A DNA stretch of 33,994 bases from an uncultured Christensenella sp. (lineage in GTDB: Bacteria; Bacillota; Clostridia; Christensenellales; UBA1242), in contig CATKZB010000012.1 in assembly GCA_949841595.1 (NCBI GenBank), positions 1-33,994 of the forward strand, read 5' to 3'. The position numbers and the translations under genes are program-made. The notes beneath the pieces were generated by a model. That model was not told the origin of the DNA, ran no database searches, and saw only the letters and a program-made list of their open reading frames with translations. Shown in pieces: positions 19,499-30,424 of the stretch (within the stretch, counting starts at the first letter, position 1; every line of letters starts with the position of its first letter).

Positions 19499-20200
19499 TT
19501 ACTTTTGATAAATAAATCTTTTGCAGTGTTCGCAAGTGATCACACCTTTCTCTTTTATTCTTGAAATTGCAACTTTTGGAAGTTCCATACGGCATCTTCC
19601 ACAAAAATTGTTTCCTTCAAGTGGAACAATAACAGGGAAAATGTTATCATTTCTTTTTTTCTTATATTCAGCCATAAGTTCTGGCTCAACATCTTTTTCC
19701 AAAACCAAAAGTTCTTTTCTAAACTTCTCTTTTTCTGGTTCAAGAGTTTTTGTTTCTTCGTCGATTTTTTGCTTGCAAACTGCAAATTGACTTCTTGCTT
19801 CATCATACAACTTTTTCGTCTTATTGAATTCTGACAAAATATGATTTATGTTTTCAGCACTTTTTTGCAACATCTTTTCCAATATATTCAAATTTGAAAC
19901 GATTTTGCCTTTAAGTCCATTAAGTTTTTCGATATCTTCGCTATCCATGCCTTCTAAATTTGATTCAAGCATTTCATCTGCTTTTGTCTTGTTTATTTTA
20001 AACTTTTCCTTCAAATCAGCAATGTCACTTATCAATTTTTCAGCTTCGTTTTCAAGTTCTGTCGATTTTGCTTGAGCTTTTTTTGCAATTGAAGCAAGTT
20101 CATTTGCTTTTTTACGATAAGGACTGTTAACAAGTTTTTGTTCAACTTTAAACAATTCTTCATCCAATTTTTGATATTTCAATAAATTTTCTATATTCAT
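19499..20200 (-). CDS. Coiled-coil protein with C4 zinc ribbon
   Basis: A 233-residue protein of the DUF164/C4-type zinc-ribbon family: residues 5-180 are a long antiparallel coiled coil (Lys/Glu rich), and residues 198-230 a zinc ribbon with CGRCRMEL and CEHCKRF (two CxxC pairs). The family is widespread, often next to rpoD/dnaG or Nif3-like genes; function unsettled, nucleic-acid binding is suspected. It is 43 bp after rpoD in the same direction and ends at a strong terminator, so it closes the operon. Confidence 0.85.
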   Translation of the reverse strand: MNIENLLKYQKLDEELFKVEQKLVNSPYRKKANELASIAKKAQAKSTELENEAEKLISDIADLKEKFKINKTKADEMLESNLEGMDSEDIEKLNGLKGKIVSNLNILEKMLQKSAENINHILSEFNKTKKLYDEARSQFAVCKQKIDEETKTLEPEKEKFRKELLVLEKDVEPELMAEYKKKRNDNIFPVIVPLEGNNFCGRCRMELPKVAISRIKEKGVITCEHCKRFIYQK

Positions 20201-20243
20201 TCAATTCTCCATTTAATGCACAAACTGTGCTTTTATTTTAGCA

Positions 20244-21317
20244 TTATTCCACAAAATCTGCAAGTTTTTTGCTTCTGTTTGGATTTTTAAGTTTTCTTAA
20301 AGCTTTAGCCTCAATTTGTCTGATACGTTCTCTTGTAACAGAAAACTCTTTTCCAACTTCTTCCAATGTTTTTTGTTTGCCGTCCAAAAGACCATATCTT
20401 TGTCTGATAACTTCTTGTTCTCTTGGAGTCAAGGTGTCAATAACAGCCAAAAGTTGTTCCCTTAGCAAAGTTTGAGTTGCTGACTCAATTGGTGATTTTG
20501 CAGATTCGTCAACAATAACATCAGCCATTTTTCCATCGTCTTCTTCGCCCATAGGAGTTTCCAAAGAAATTGGATCTTGTGCAGTTCTTTGAATTTCCAT
20601 AACTTTTGCCACTGTCAAATCCATTTCTTTTGCAATTTCTTCAATCGTTGGTTCTCTTCCAAGTTTTTGCATAAGGCTTCTTGTCACCTTAACATATTTG
20701 TTGATTGTTTCCACCATGTGAACAGGGATTCTGATTGTTCTTGATTGATCTGCCATGGCACGTGTGATTGCTTGTCTTATCCACCATGTTGCATAAGTTG
20801 AAAACTTAAAACCTTTTGTATAGTCAAACTTGTCAACAGCCCTCAAAAGCCCCATATTGCCTTCTTGAATCAAATCAAGGAAAGACATAGAAGTTTTTCC
20901 AACATATTTTTTTGCCACACTGACAACCAAACGAAGATTGGCTTCACACAAAACAGACTTTGCATATTGATCGCCTTGCACAACTCTTTTTGCCAAATCC
21001 TTTTCTTCTTCTGCAGACAAAAGTGGCACTTTGCCAATATCTTTCAAATACATCTTAACAGGGTCATCAACGTTGACAGAAAGTGCAATTTCTGAAAGAT
21101 TATCTTTAAGCAAATCTTCATCATTTGTTTTGATTATCTTAACGCCTTTCTTTTTTAAACTGTCCAAAAATTTTTCCATATTGTTGGCATTTTCGCCCAC
21201 TTTAAGAAGTGCAAAATAAACATCTTCTTCGTTTATTGAACCCTTTTTCATAGCCAGTGCCAAAAGTTTGTCATGCACCAACTTTATTTTTGCTAAATCT
21301 TGTTTATCTTCTGACAT
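20244..21317 (-). CDS. rpoD: RNA polymerase primary sigma factor RpoD (SigA)
   Basis: A 357-residue housekeeping sigma factor. ATG 21317 is chosen for the GGAGG seven nt upstream; it overlaps the end of dnaG by 14 nt. Regions: short 1.1-like N-terminus; 1.2 ([11 protein letters not shown]); 2.1-2.4 with the -10-recognising [20 protein letters not shown]; region 3 ([12 protein letters not shown]); 4.2 HTH ([20 protein letters not shown]) for -35 binding. Directs transcription from the TTGACA/TATAAT promoters seen across the window. Co-transcribed with dnaG, the standard Gram-positive arrangement. Confidence 0.98.
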   Translation of the reverse strand: MSEDKQDLAKIKLVHDKLLALAMKKGSINEEDVYFALLKVGENANNMEKFLDSLKKKGVKIIKTNDEDLLKDNLSEIALSVNVDDPVKMYLKDIGKVPLLSAEEEKDLAKRVVQGDQYAKSVLCEANLRLVVSVAKKYVGKTSMSFLDLIQEGNMGLLRAVDKFDYTKGFKFSTYATWWIRQAITRAMADQSRTIRIPVHMVETINKYVKVTRSLMQKLGREPTIEEIAKEMDLTVAKVMEIQRTAQDPISLETPMGEEDDGKMADVIVDESAKSPIESATQTLLREQLLAVIDTLTPREQEVIRQRYGLLDGKQKTLEEVGKEFSVTRERIRQIEAKALRKLKNPNRSKKLADFVE

Positions 21318-23070
21318 TAAATTCCTCCAAACTCTTGTTTTTAAGTTGAATTGCAAGTTTTCCAAGTTTTCTTGCAATTTCAGCTCTTCGAGTTAAATCT
21401 TCACAATTTTTATATTCTTCATTTAATTCTGATTGATTTTTCTTCAGCTTTTGTTCAGCAATCTTCCAAACACATTCTTTAAAATATCTTCCCTCATCTT
21501 CTTCAAAAGATGCAAAATTGAAATTTACAATATCCATCAAAAATTTATCTTCACTTGCACCTTCAAAATCAAATATCGCAGAAAGTGGCAAATTTTGGTT
21601 TATCATTTCCAAATATTTTTCATAACCATTCAAAAGTTTTTGATAATCAATTCTCTCATCCACAAAACTGCGTTTATGCAAAAGCGAAGCCAAAATAAAT
21701 TTCACAGCTTTGTCATCTTTTTTTTCGGCGACAGGCAACGCTTCAGGTTCTTTTGTTGCAAAAGACTTCAAAACCCCTTCAGCATTGATATCTCTTCTCA
21801 AAATATCAAGTGGTATTTTTGTCAAATCCCTGATTTTTTCCAAGTATGGTTCATAAAGTGACTGGCTGCCAAGTTTTTTAATTTGAGATAAAATCTCTTT
21901 AACAAATTTACCTTTTTCCTCTGGATTTTCAAGATTATATTTTGAATGATAATATTCAATCAAAAATTCCATATATCCAACAGCATTATCAATCATCTCT
22001 TGCAACTTTTCTTTGCCATAAATATTTAGAATCTCATCTGGATCTTTCCCCTCTGGCAAAGCAACGACTTTCAAATTTACATTTTCATCTCGCCACATGT
22101 CTATTGCTCTTAAAGTTGCTTTAACACCTGCTCCATCACCATCAAAACACAAAACAATGTTGTCTGAGTAGCGCTTTAATTCTGAAACATGATCCTTTGT
22201 CATGGCGGTGCCCATGCAAGCCACCGTTTGTTTGAAGCCACCCTTGTGCATCGCAATGACATCCATTTGCCCTTCCACCATAATTATGTTGTACAAAAGT
22301 TGTTGTTGTTTTAAAGCCTTAAGAAGATTTATTCCAAAAACAATCTTACCTTTCTGAAACACAATTGTTTCTGCAGTGTTTTTATATTTTGCAAAATCAG
22401 TTTTTTCCAATGCTCTGGCACTGAAACCTATGCACTCATTAAAAGCATTAAAAATTGGGAAAACCAATCGGTTTGCAATGCAGTCAATCACCCTTTCATT
22501 TTTCTTTTGACAGATGCCAGCAGCAAGCATTTCTCGCTCCGAAAAACCTTTGCTTTTCAAATAATCAACTATGTCTGTCCAATTTTTGGAAAAGCCGATT
22601 TTAAAATCTTCAAGTTCTCTTCTTGTGAATTTTCTTTTTTTGATATATTCTTGTGCAGCCTTGGCATCATTGTTATATAAATTTTCCATATAATGCTTAT
22701 AGGCATAATCCAAAGCACTCAAAACGCGTTCTTTCAGCTGTTGACTTTGTTTTCTTTTGTCAGAGGATTGAAACTCAGGGACTTGCATACCAACTTTGTC
22801 AGCCAAAATCTTGATTGCATCCATAAAATCAACATTTTCCATTTTTTCAACAAAAGTGATAACATCCCCCGATTCTTTGCAACCATAACAATGATAAATT
22901 CCATCTTCCGTAATTGAAAAAGATGGTGTTTTTTCATTATGAAATGGACAACAAGCCCAAAATCTACGCCCTTTTTGCTCGAGTTTCAAATAATTTGAAG
23001 CAATAGTCACTAAATCGTTTTTACGCTTCAATTCACTGAGCCATTCAACTGGAAAGCCTCGACCTTGCAT
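21304..23070 (-). CDS. dnaG: DNA primase DnaG
   Basis: A 588-residue primase that makes RNA primers for the replication fork. N-terminal CHC2 zinc finger ([11 protein letters not shown] ... [11 protein letters not shown], about 40-65), catalytic core, TOPRIM domain with [11 protein letters not shown] (about 262) and LCFDGDGAG (about 307), then a C-terminal helicase-binding region that looks diverged. AGGAG precedes the ATG at 23070. Heads the dnaG-rpoD-zinc ribbon operon. Confidence 0.98.
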   Translation of the reverse strand: MQGRGFPVEWLSELKRKNDLVTIASNYLKLEQKGRRFWACCPFHNEKTPSFSITEDGIYHCYGCKESGDVITFVEKMENVDFMDAIKILADKVGMQVPEFQSSDKRKQSQQLKERVLSALDYAYKHYMENLYNNDAKAAQEYIKKRKFTRRELEDFKIGFSKNWTDIVDYLKSKGFSEREMLAAGICQKKNERVIDCIANRLVFPIFNAFNECIGFSARALEKTDFAKYKNTAETIVFQKGKIVFGINLLKALKQQQLLYNIIMVEGQMDVIAMHKGGFKQTVACMGTAMTKDHVSELKRYSDNIVLCFDGDGAGVKATLRAIDMWRDENVNLKVVALPEGKDPDEILNIYGKEKLQEMIDNAVGYMEFLIEYYHSKYNLENPEEKGKFVKEILSQIKKLGSQSLYEPYLEKIRDLTKIPLDILRRDINAEGVLKSFATKEPEALPVAEKKDDKAVKFILASLLHKRSFVDERIDYQKLLNGYEKYLEMINQNLPLSAIFDFEGASEDKFLMDIVNFNFASFEEDEGRYFKECVWKIAEQKLKKNQSELNEEYKNCEDLTRRAEIARKLGKLAIQLKNKSLEEFNVRR

Positions 23071-23224
23071 GCATCACTCCTGAAAAAACTAATTTCTTTA
23101 TAATATACCACAAACAAGGTGAAAAATCCTTTAAATTAAACAAAATAATTATAAAAAAATGACTAAAGTTAAATCAAAACGTCAATAATCTTTCTTTAAA
23201 GCCAAATTTCTGGTTTAACATAAT

Positions 23225-23252
23225 AACAAAAGTGGCTGTTTGCCACTTTTGT

Positions 23253-23253
<1 letters not shown>
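23225..23253 (-). terminator. Hairpin terminator after groEL
   Basis: Ten-base-pair stem CAAAAGTGGC/GCCACTTTTG with 5-nt loop touching the groEL stop; the following minus-strand run is only TTATTATG, so it is modest. Confidence 0.65.
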
Positions 23254-25168
<1,915 letters not shown>

Positions 25169-25198
25169 AAATTTCAATCTCCTTTTTATTCACAATTA

Positions 25199-25227
25199 AG
25201 TATAATTTTTTTTTAAGAAAATGTAAA
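25199..25227 (-). promoter_or_regulatory. Sigma-A promoter of groES-groEL
   Basis: Minus strand: TTTACA (25222-25227), 17-bp spacer, TATACT (25199-25204). No CIRCE element (TTAGCACTC-N9-GAGTGCTAA) is seen around it, so HrcA control is not supported here. Confidence 0.75.
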
Positions 25228-25245
25228 GTTTTTGTGCCAACAAAA

Positions 25246-25281
25246 AAATTATCAACAGAAAATTTCTGTCGATAATTGTAT
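25246..25281 (-). terminator. Terminator after the hydrogenase gene
   Basis: Long stem AATTATCGACAGAAA/TTTCTGTTGATAATT (one mismatch) followed by seven T's on the minus strand; insulates groES from the hydrogenase transcript. Confidence 0.85.
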
Positions 25282-25291
25282 AAATCATAGC

Positions 25292-26668
25292 TTACTTTGT
25301 CTCTGTAACATTCAAATCAGAACTTCGGTCTTTGTATGTGGTGTGCAACAAAACTTCAGCGAGACTGCTTGCAGGTTTTCCTAAAAACTCTTTATAAAGT
25401 GAAATGATTTGTGGGTTTTGATGTGAAGCTCGGCACTTGAGCTCACTGTCTCTTTTATAAAGGGCAGCAATTCTGGCTTTTTGATAATCTGCATCTTCAT
25501 CATAGTGCTTTGGCTGTCCACCACCACCGATGCAACCACCCGGGCAAGACATAATTTCCACAAAATCAAAGTGTTCACCATTTTTTATGCTTTCCAAAAG
25601 CGTTCTGGCATTTGCAAGCCCAAAAGCAACTGCAACACGAAGTTTTGTTCCATTTATGTCAATTTCTGCATCTCTAAGTCCGTCAAAATCTCTTATTTGC
25701 TTAAAATTTAAAACAAGTTCACATGGCTGATTGCCTGTCAAGTATGAATAAGCTGTTCTCACAGCAGCTTCCATAACGCCACCTGTGTTTCCAAAAATCA
25801 CTCCTGCACCACTTGCTTGCCCCATAAAATCATCAAATTCTTCATCTTCCAAATCATTCAAATCAATTTTATTTTCCTTTGCCCATTTTGCGAGTTCAAC
25901 TGTGGTGATGACATAATCCATATCTCTCATGTTTGGCACTTTGTTTATTTTGGAAGAAATGTTCATTTCTTCTCTTCTTATTTCAAATTTTTTTGCGACG
26001 CATGGTGTCAATGCAACATTAACTATATCATTTGGGTTTATACCCATTTTTTTTGCAAAATAAGTCTTTATAATTGCTCCTTGCATGCCAATTGGACTTT
26101 TGCAAGTGGAGATATTTGGTAAAATTTCTGGATAAAAAGTCTCGGCAAACTTTATCCATGCTGGACAACAACTTGTAAACTGTGGAAGTGGTTTTTCTTT
26201 TTTTGTGATTCTTTCAATAAGCTCTGTCGCTTCTTCACATATTGTCAAATCTGCAGAAAAGTTTGTGTCCAAAACATATTTAAATCCAAGTTTTTTGAGT
26301 AGTGCAACCATTTTACCTTGCACAAAACTTCCCTTTTCAAATCCAAACTCATCACCCAGTCCAACTCTGACAGAAGGCGAAGTTGAAACAATAACAATTT
26401 TGTTTTTGTCTTTAATCAACTCTTCAACCTGCTTATACTCATCCACACCAACAATAGCATCAAATGGACAGCTTTTTATACATTGTCCACAATGAACACA
26501 AATTGCATTATCTCCCGTTTTACACAAATCATAGTTGTTGTTGACACTTACAAGTGCATTGCAAACTCTTGCACATTGTCCACACTTCATGCACAATTCT
26601 TCAATTCTTCTTATTGAAGCATTATCTTCTTCAATAGCAACTCTAACATTTTGTCCTATGTGTTTCAT
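25292..26668 (-). CDS. Monomeric [FeFe] hydrogenase
   Basis: A 458-residue iron hydrogenase. N-terminal ferredoxin part with two [4Fe-4S] sites: Cys26/29/32/36 and Cys57/60/63/67. H-cluster motifs: L1 TSCCPAW (about 165), L2 TPCVAKKFE (about 221; Thr stands where most catalytic enzymes have Met), L3 EIMSCPGGCIGGGGQP (about 371-386). Makes or oxidises H2 with ferredoxin, disposing of electrons in fermentation; cytoplasmic. No flavin or NuoE-type partner adjoins, so it is not the bifurcating trimer. The L2 change also occurs in non-group-A enzymes as I recall, so a sensory or alternative role is possible. AGGAG before ATG 26668. Confidence 0.93.
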   Translation of the reverse strand: MKHIGQNVRVAIEEDNASIRRIEELCMKCGQCARVCNALVSVNNNYDLCKTGDNAICVHCGQCIKSCPFDAIVGVDEYKQVEELIKDKNKIVIVSTSPSVRVGLGDEFGFEKGSFVQGKMVALLKKLGFKYVLDTNFSADLTICEEATELIERITKKEKPLPQFTSCCPAWIKFAETFYPEILPNISTCKSPIGMQGAIIKTYFAKKMGINPNDIVNVALTPCVAKKFEIRREEMNISSKINKVPNMRDMDYVITTVELAKWAKENKIDLNDLEDEEFDDFMGQASGAGVIFGNTGGVMEAAVRTAYSYLTGNQPCELVLNFKQIRDFDGLRDAEIDINGTKLRVAVAFGLANARTLLESIKNGEHFDFVEIMSCPGGCIGGGGQPKHYDEDADYQKARIAALYKRDSELKCRASHQNPQIISLYKEFLGKPASSLAEVLLHTTYKDRSSDLNVTETK

Positions 26669-26783
26669 ATTTTCTCCTGTAAATTTTTAATATTATAACA
26701 TAAAAAGAAAACTTTGCATAACAAAATTTTATTACTCAAAAATAAATTTAAATATTTCTTAATATAAATTAGTTCAAATCACT

Positions 26784-26811
26784 TTGAAAACTTTTTAATA
26801 ATTTATATAAT
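26784..26811 (+). promoter_or_regulatory. Sigma-A promoter of the Nudix gene
   Basis: TTGAAA (26784-26789), 16-bp spacer, TATAAT (26806-26811), 20 bp before ATG 26831. Confidence 0.75.
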
Positions 26812-26830
26812 TTAAAAAGGAGTTATAAAA

Positions 26831-27358
26831 ATGAATATTATTGCAATAATTTCAGACAAAGATTTAGGACTAGAAAACAAACCTATGCACAACCCTATAA
26901 CAAGAACAGCAGCACGAGGGATCGTGGTTAGGCAAGATGGAAAGATCGCCGTTGTGCATAAAGAAAAAACAGGGGAATACAAACTTCCTGGTGGTGGAGT
27001 GGAGAAATATGAATCTCCTGTTATAGGTTTTGAAAGAGAAATTTATGAAGAAGTTGGTTGCACAGTTAAAAACATAAGAGAACTTGGAATAACAGAAGAA
27101 CATAAAACCAAAAACAATTTCTTGCAACGCTCACACATCTATGTTTGTGATTTGGCAGAATCTGGCAAAACTCATTACACCGAACAAGAACTAAACGAAA
27201 ACACAGAAACTATGTGGCTTACACCAGAAGATGCTTTAGCCAAGATTGAAAATTGTTTCAACAACTTACATGATTCACCTTATGCAGATATCTATATGAC
27301 AAAATTTATCATTTTAAGGGACTCAGCAGTTTTGAAATATTATTTAAGTCAAAAATAA
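26831..27358 (+). CDS. Nudix hydrolase
   Basis: A 175-residue Nudix protein that would hydrolyse a nucleoside diphosphate linked to some group X. A perfect Nudix box GX5EX7REUXEEXGU is present (from GGVEKYE to REIYEEVGC, about 56-78), preceded by the strand GIVVRQDGKIAVVHKE. Substrate unknown. AAAAAGGAG before the ATG. Single-gene transcript with its own promoter and terminator. Confidence 0.9.
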   Translation: MNIIAIISDKDLGLENKPMHNPITRTAARGIVVRQDGKIAVVHKEKTGEYKLPGGGVEKYESPVIGFEREIYEEVGCTVKNIRELGITEEHKTKNNFLQRSHIYVCDLAESGKTHYTEQELNENTETMWLTPEDALAKIENCFNNLHDSPYADIYMTKFIILRDSAVLKYYLSQK

Positions 27359-27388
27359 AACACCAAATTAAATTGGTGTTTTTTTATT
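27356..27388 (+). terminator. Bidirectional terminator after Nudix gene
   Basis: AACACCAA/TTGGTGTT (27359-27366 with 27373-27380), 6-nt loop, seven T's; also ends the convergent S51-like gene (stop at 27384). Confidence 0.8.
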
Positions 27389-28043
27389 TCAAAATTTTTA
27401 TTTCTCCAAAATATGTTGTTTCATTGTCATCCACATATATGCAAGACTTATCTGGAATCGCTACAATAGGCTCATTCAATTTTTTGATGAAAGATTTCAA
27501 CTCTTTCATTCTCTTTTTGTAAGTTACAGGAGAATTTTTTTGTTGTTCTTCATAATTAAAATGTGGCTCAATAGAAAAATCAACTCTCTCAACAGCTTTG
27601 TAAGTCAATGGCTCGGCAAAATCTTCATCGCTAGTTATGATTCCGTATTTTGATAAATTGATTCCACCTGCACAGAATCCGATCGCGTATTCAGTTTTTT
27701 TAAGAACACTTTCCAATCCGAATTTTTCAATAATTTTCTTCTGCTCCAATGGGTCTCCACCCGTCAAAAAATAGAGCACATTTTTCTTTAGTATTTTAAC
27801 CTTTTCGGTTTCAAGTCCAAGTCTTACAACCTGATTAAACGACAAACCTACATCATCAAAACATTTGATAATGTTTTTAAACACGATTTCATCGTCATAA
27901 CCTTTCATTGTCGCTTCCACATAGACAAGATTAAAATCTTTTAAATTCCAGCTTTTAATAATTTCTTTCATCTTTGGCAAAAAAGAGACCTTTTTGTTTG
28001 CAAAAACATCTCCCACAATATTTGAAAAAATAATAGTCTTCAT
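27384..28043 (-). CDS. Peptidase S51-like (PepE/cyanophycinase fold) with Cys nucleophile
   Basis: A 219-residue protein of the S51 alpha/beta fold (dipeptidase E, cyanophycinase). Seen: FLTGGDP (about 92-98), the usual LTGGNT strand turn; the nucleophile elbow GFCAGG (Cys124) where S51 enzymes have G.SAG; and IPDKSCIYVDDN near the C-terminus. Ser-to-Cys at the nucleophile suggests a changed mechanism or a class-I glutamine-amidotransferase-like activity. ATG 28043 chosen for AAGGAG; a TTG 18 nt upstream overlaps the MATE-like gene. Its ribosome site lies just past that gene's end, so they form an operon. Confidence 0.75.
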   Translation of the reverse strand: MKTIIFSNIVGDVFANKKVSFLPKMKEIIKSWNLKDFNLVYVEATMKGYDDEIVFKNIIKCFDDVGLSFNQVVRLGLETEKVKILKKNVLYFLTGGDPLEQKKIIEKFGLESVLKKTEYAIGFCAGGINLSKYGIITSDEDFAEPLTYKAVERVDFSIEPHFNYEEQQKNSPVTYKKRMKELKSFIKKLNEPIVAIPDKSCIYVDDNETTYFGEIKILK

Positions 28044-28057
28044 ATTGTCTCCTTTTG

Positions 28058-29269
28058 TCAAGTTGTTTCAACTTGTTTTACAGTCTTACGCTCTAACACA
28101 CCTTCTTTGTTGATCTTGAAAAGCTTAAACCTAATTATCAAATAAACAATCACCTGAATATATGATGCGATAACTTGACCAATCCCAGTGCAAAAAGCAG
28201 AATACAAAAAGACGCTCAGAAGCACTCTCAAAGTTTTCTCTCCCACTGCAAAAATAGTGGTAAAAATAGCTGAAAATTTGAGTTGATAAAAAGGTTTATA
28301 AATATAGTTGAATGGTGTGATTGCCATATCCAAAAGATCCATACTTAGATAAATTAATGCAATTTGTAGATTGACTTGATAGATATTGTATAGTGAGAAA
28401 AATGGTATTAGCACACATAATACAACCACTCCCATAAACATAAAAGCATTTTTTAACGATTTCTTGTAATCAAACTTATCATAAGAAATATCTATCTTGA
28501 CAGCTGTTGAAATGGCAACACATGCATCCCATTGAGAGTCTGTGACAAGAACTTCAAAATTTAATGCAACAATATATTCATTCCCTGCTTGGAAAGCATT
28601 GCTAAATCCAAGAAAATATATTATAAACATCAACAAATTGGAACAAATAGTCATAGATTCGTATTTGAAATTTGATAGAATATTAAAATCAAACTTAAAC
28701 TTTCTATATTGCCAAATAAGAAGTCCGATCACATAAACGGAAATGGAAACCAAAGTCACTGCAATGATTATAGTTGGATTTTTTGTTATGAGAGAGGTTA
28801 CAATCAAAATCACCAGATTCAAACTGTTAAAAGCAAAACTGTGAATGTTTCCAAGTTTTTCTTTCTCTTCAAAATAAAGTTTTTCCAAAACGAAGCCAAA
28901 AATAAGTTGAACAAACAAAGATAAAATTGAATAGAGTGTGAAATCTCTGTAAGTTTCAACGTCCATATTCATATAGCCAATATAGTTGTCAACAAACACA
29001 GCCAAAATTCCAAACACAACTGCACTGACAACAATACCTATTGTCATACTGCTCAGCACGGCATTTGGATTTTTCTCTTTGATTTGTTTGATATTTGCAC
29101 CCGTTGCAAAAATTGACTTTAAAATTGCCCAAATAAATTGAATGGGATATGTAAGAGAAAAAATGTTGACCAAAGACTTGTCTAACGTCAACCCCAACAA
29201 AAGCCATGAAACAACTGGAAATAAAGAAAATATAAACAAACCACTTGCAATTCTAAATAAACGTTTCAT
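28058..29269 (-). CDS. Polytopic membrane protein, MATE/MOP-flippase-like
   Basis: A 403-residue integral membrane protein with about 12 hydrophobic segments and short charged loops. Topology and the general pattern resemble the MATE branch of the MOP flippase superfamily, which exports drugs or lipid-linked molecules by cation exchange; diagnostic residues are not sharp. Coupled to the S51-like gene downstream. Substrate unknown. Confidence 0.6.
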   Translation of the reverse strand: MKRLFRIASGLFIFSLFPVVSWLLLGLTLDKSLVNIFSLTYPIQFIWAILKSIFATGANIKQIKEKNPNAVLSSMTIGIVVSAVVFGILAVFVDNYIGYMNMDVETYRDFTLYSILSLFVQLIFGFVLEKLYFEEKEKLGNIHSFAFNSLNLVILIVTSLITKNPTIIIAVTLVSISVYVIGLLIWQYRKFKFDFNILSNFKYESMTICSNLLMFIIYFLGFSNAFQAGNEYIVALNFEVLVTDSQWDACVAISTAVKIDISYDKFDYKKSLKNAFMFMGVVVLCVLIPFFSLYNIYQVNLQIALIYLSMDLLDMAITPFNYIYKPFYQLKFSAIFTTIFAVGEKTLRVLLSVFLYSAFCTGIGQVIASYIQVIVYLIIRFKLFKINKEGVLERKTVKQVETT

Positions 29270-29331
29270 AATTCCCTTTTACATACACTTATTATACAAC
29301 AATCAAATTGTTAAACAAAATTAAATAGCTA

Positions 29332-30324
29332 TTATTTTTCTAATCCTTCTTTAGATTTTGAGTTTGTCTTGTTATTTTTTAAAGACAATTGCTTGCCAAA
29401 TTGCTTTTTTGTATAACTAACAAAGCCCTGGACATAGTTTGCATACTCACCAATTTCTACACCCTCTTTTTTAAGCTCTTCAATAGCTTTTTTAACATCC
29501 ACTTTTTTCAGCACATCCAGCAAAACATCCATAGCATTATGATATTTTGCATATTCGCAACAATCAAACACTCTGTTTTTAAAATATTTATCACTATGTT
29601 CCATTGGAACACAAGTTAAACAATCATAACCTTCACTTATAATAGTTTTAAAAATCAAAGATAAATCATATTTGTCAATTACTTTTTCAAATTTAAATTT
29701 ATCATTAAAAACACCAAAATCTTCTAAAGTGCTTTTTTCTATGCCAAAAAACATATCTGCACCAAAAGCAAATTCACAATCAAAAACGTTTCCAAGTCTG
29801 ACGCTTTTGTCTTCTTTATTTGCCAGCAACATTACATTAAAACAATGTCTATCAACCTGCAGAGTTAAGCAATCCAATATTATAAGTCTGAAAAAATCAT
29901 CAGTTATTTGTTTTAAATCAAATTTATAGCCAAATTGTTTTCGATCATCTAGATAAGCTTCCAGCTCAGACAAAGATCCAACTGCGATTGTATCTAATTT
30001 TTCTTCATTTGTCCGTATGAAATTATAAGAAACAAGTCCCTTGACACCTTTATAACTTGCTGGTTTATAAACAGCCGATTTCAGTCCGATCTGCTCAGCA
30101 AGTTTTGTACAAATAAGTTCGTTCATCATTCTTAAGTTTTTAACTGAACTTTGATAACGTAATTTACTTGTTTTATAATTTTTGAATACAACTTTTTCTG
30201 GCACATAAAACCAAACAATTTTTTCTTTATCATCTTTATAATATTTTCTCAGAATGATGCCTTTGTTAAATTTTAATTGAACAAATCTCTTCAAAACTGA
30301 CCTTGTGGATATATTAACTCTCAT
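29332..30324 (-). CDS. HipA-like / atypical kinase-fold protein
   Basis: A 330-residue protein (ATG 30324, with AAGGGA upstream; a TTG-started extension is possible). Residues 148-185 hold a kinase-like catalytic loop: DCLTLQVDRHCFNVML (Asp158-Arg-His..Asn163) then LGNVFDCEFAFG with Asp182. The DRH..N and following Asp pattern is that of the HipA/PI4K-like kinase group. There is no HipB-like partner beside it and the N-terminal HipA domain is not evident, so toxin function is not supported. No signal or TM segment. The C-terminal 40 residues are Lys/Asn/Ser rich. Confidence 0.55.
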   Translation of the reverse strand: MRVNISTRSVLKRFVQLKFNKGIILRKYYKDDKEKIVWFYVPEKVVFKNYKTSKLRYQSSVKNLRMMNELICTKLAEQIGLKSAVYKPASYKGVKGLVSYNFIRTNEEKLDTIAVGSLSELEAYLDDRKQFGYKFDLKQITDDFFRLIILDCLTLQVDRHCFNVMLLANKEDKSVRLGNVFDCEFAFGADMFFGIEKSTLEDFGVFNDKFKFEKVIDKYDLSLIFKTIISEGYDCLTCVPMEHSDKYFKNRVFDCCEYAKYHNAMDVLLDVLKKVDVKKAIEELKKEGVEIGEYANYVQGFVSYTKKQFGKQLSLKNNKTNSKSKEGLEK

Positions 30325-30394
30325 AAACTTTCCCTTCTCATCTATGATGAGTATATCACAAACAAAATCCAATTTAAAGATGTTTAAGAAAAAA

Positions 30395-30424
30395 TATTAA
30401 AAAATATCTTGATTTCTCAAGATA
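30395..30424 (-). terminator. Terminator after the tail-like protein gene
   Basis: TATCTTGA/TCAAGATA (30405-30412 with 30417-30424), GAAA loop, then six T's on the minus strand, next to the stop at 30425. Confidence 0.85.

Noticed and set aside
25169-25291. CIRCE (HrcA) element before groES
   Set aside because: The inverted repeat present is the hydrogenase terminator with T-run, not the TTAGCACTC/GAGTGCTAA pair.
29332-30324. HipBA toxin-antitoxin system
   Set aside because: No HTH antitoxin gene next to the kinase-fold gene; the XRE genes in the window lie over 3 kb away or inside the prophage.
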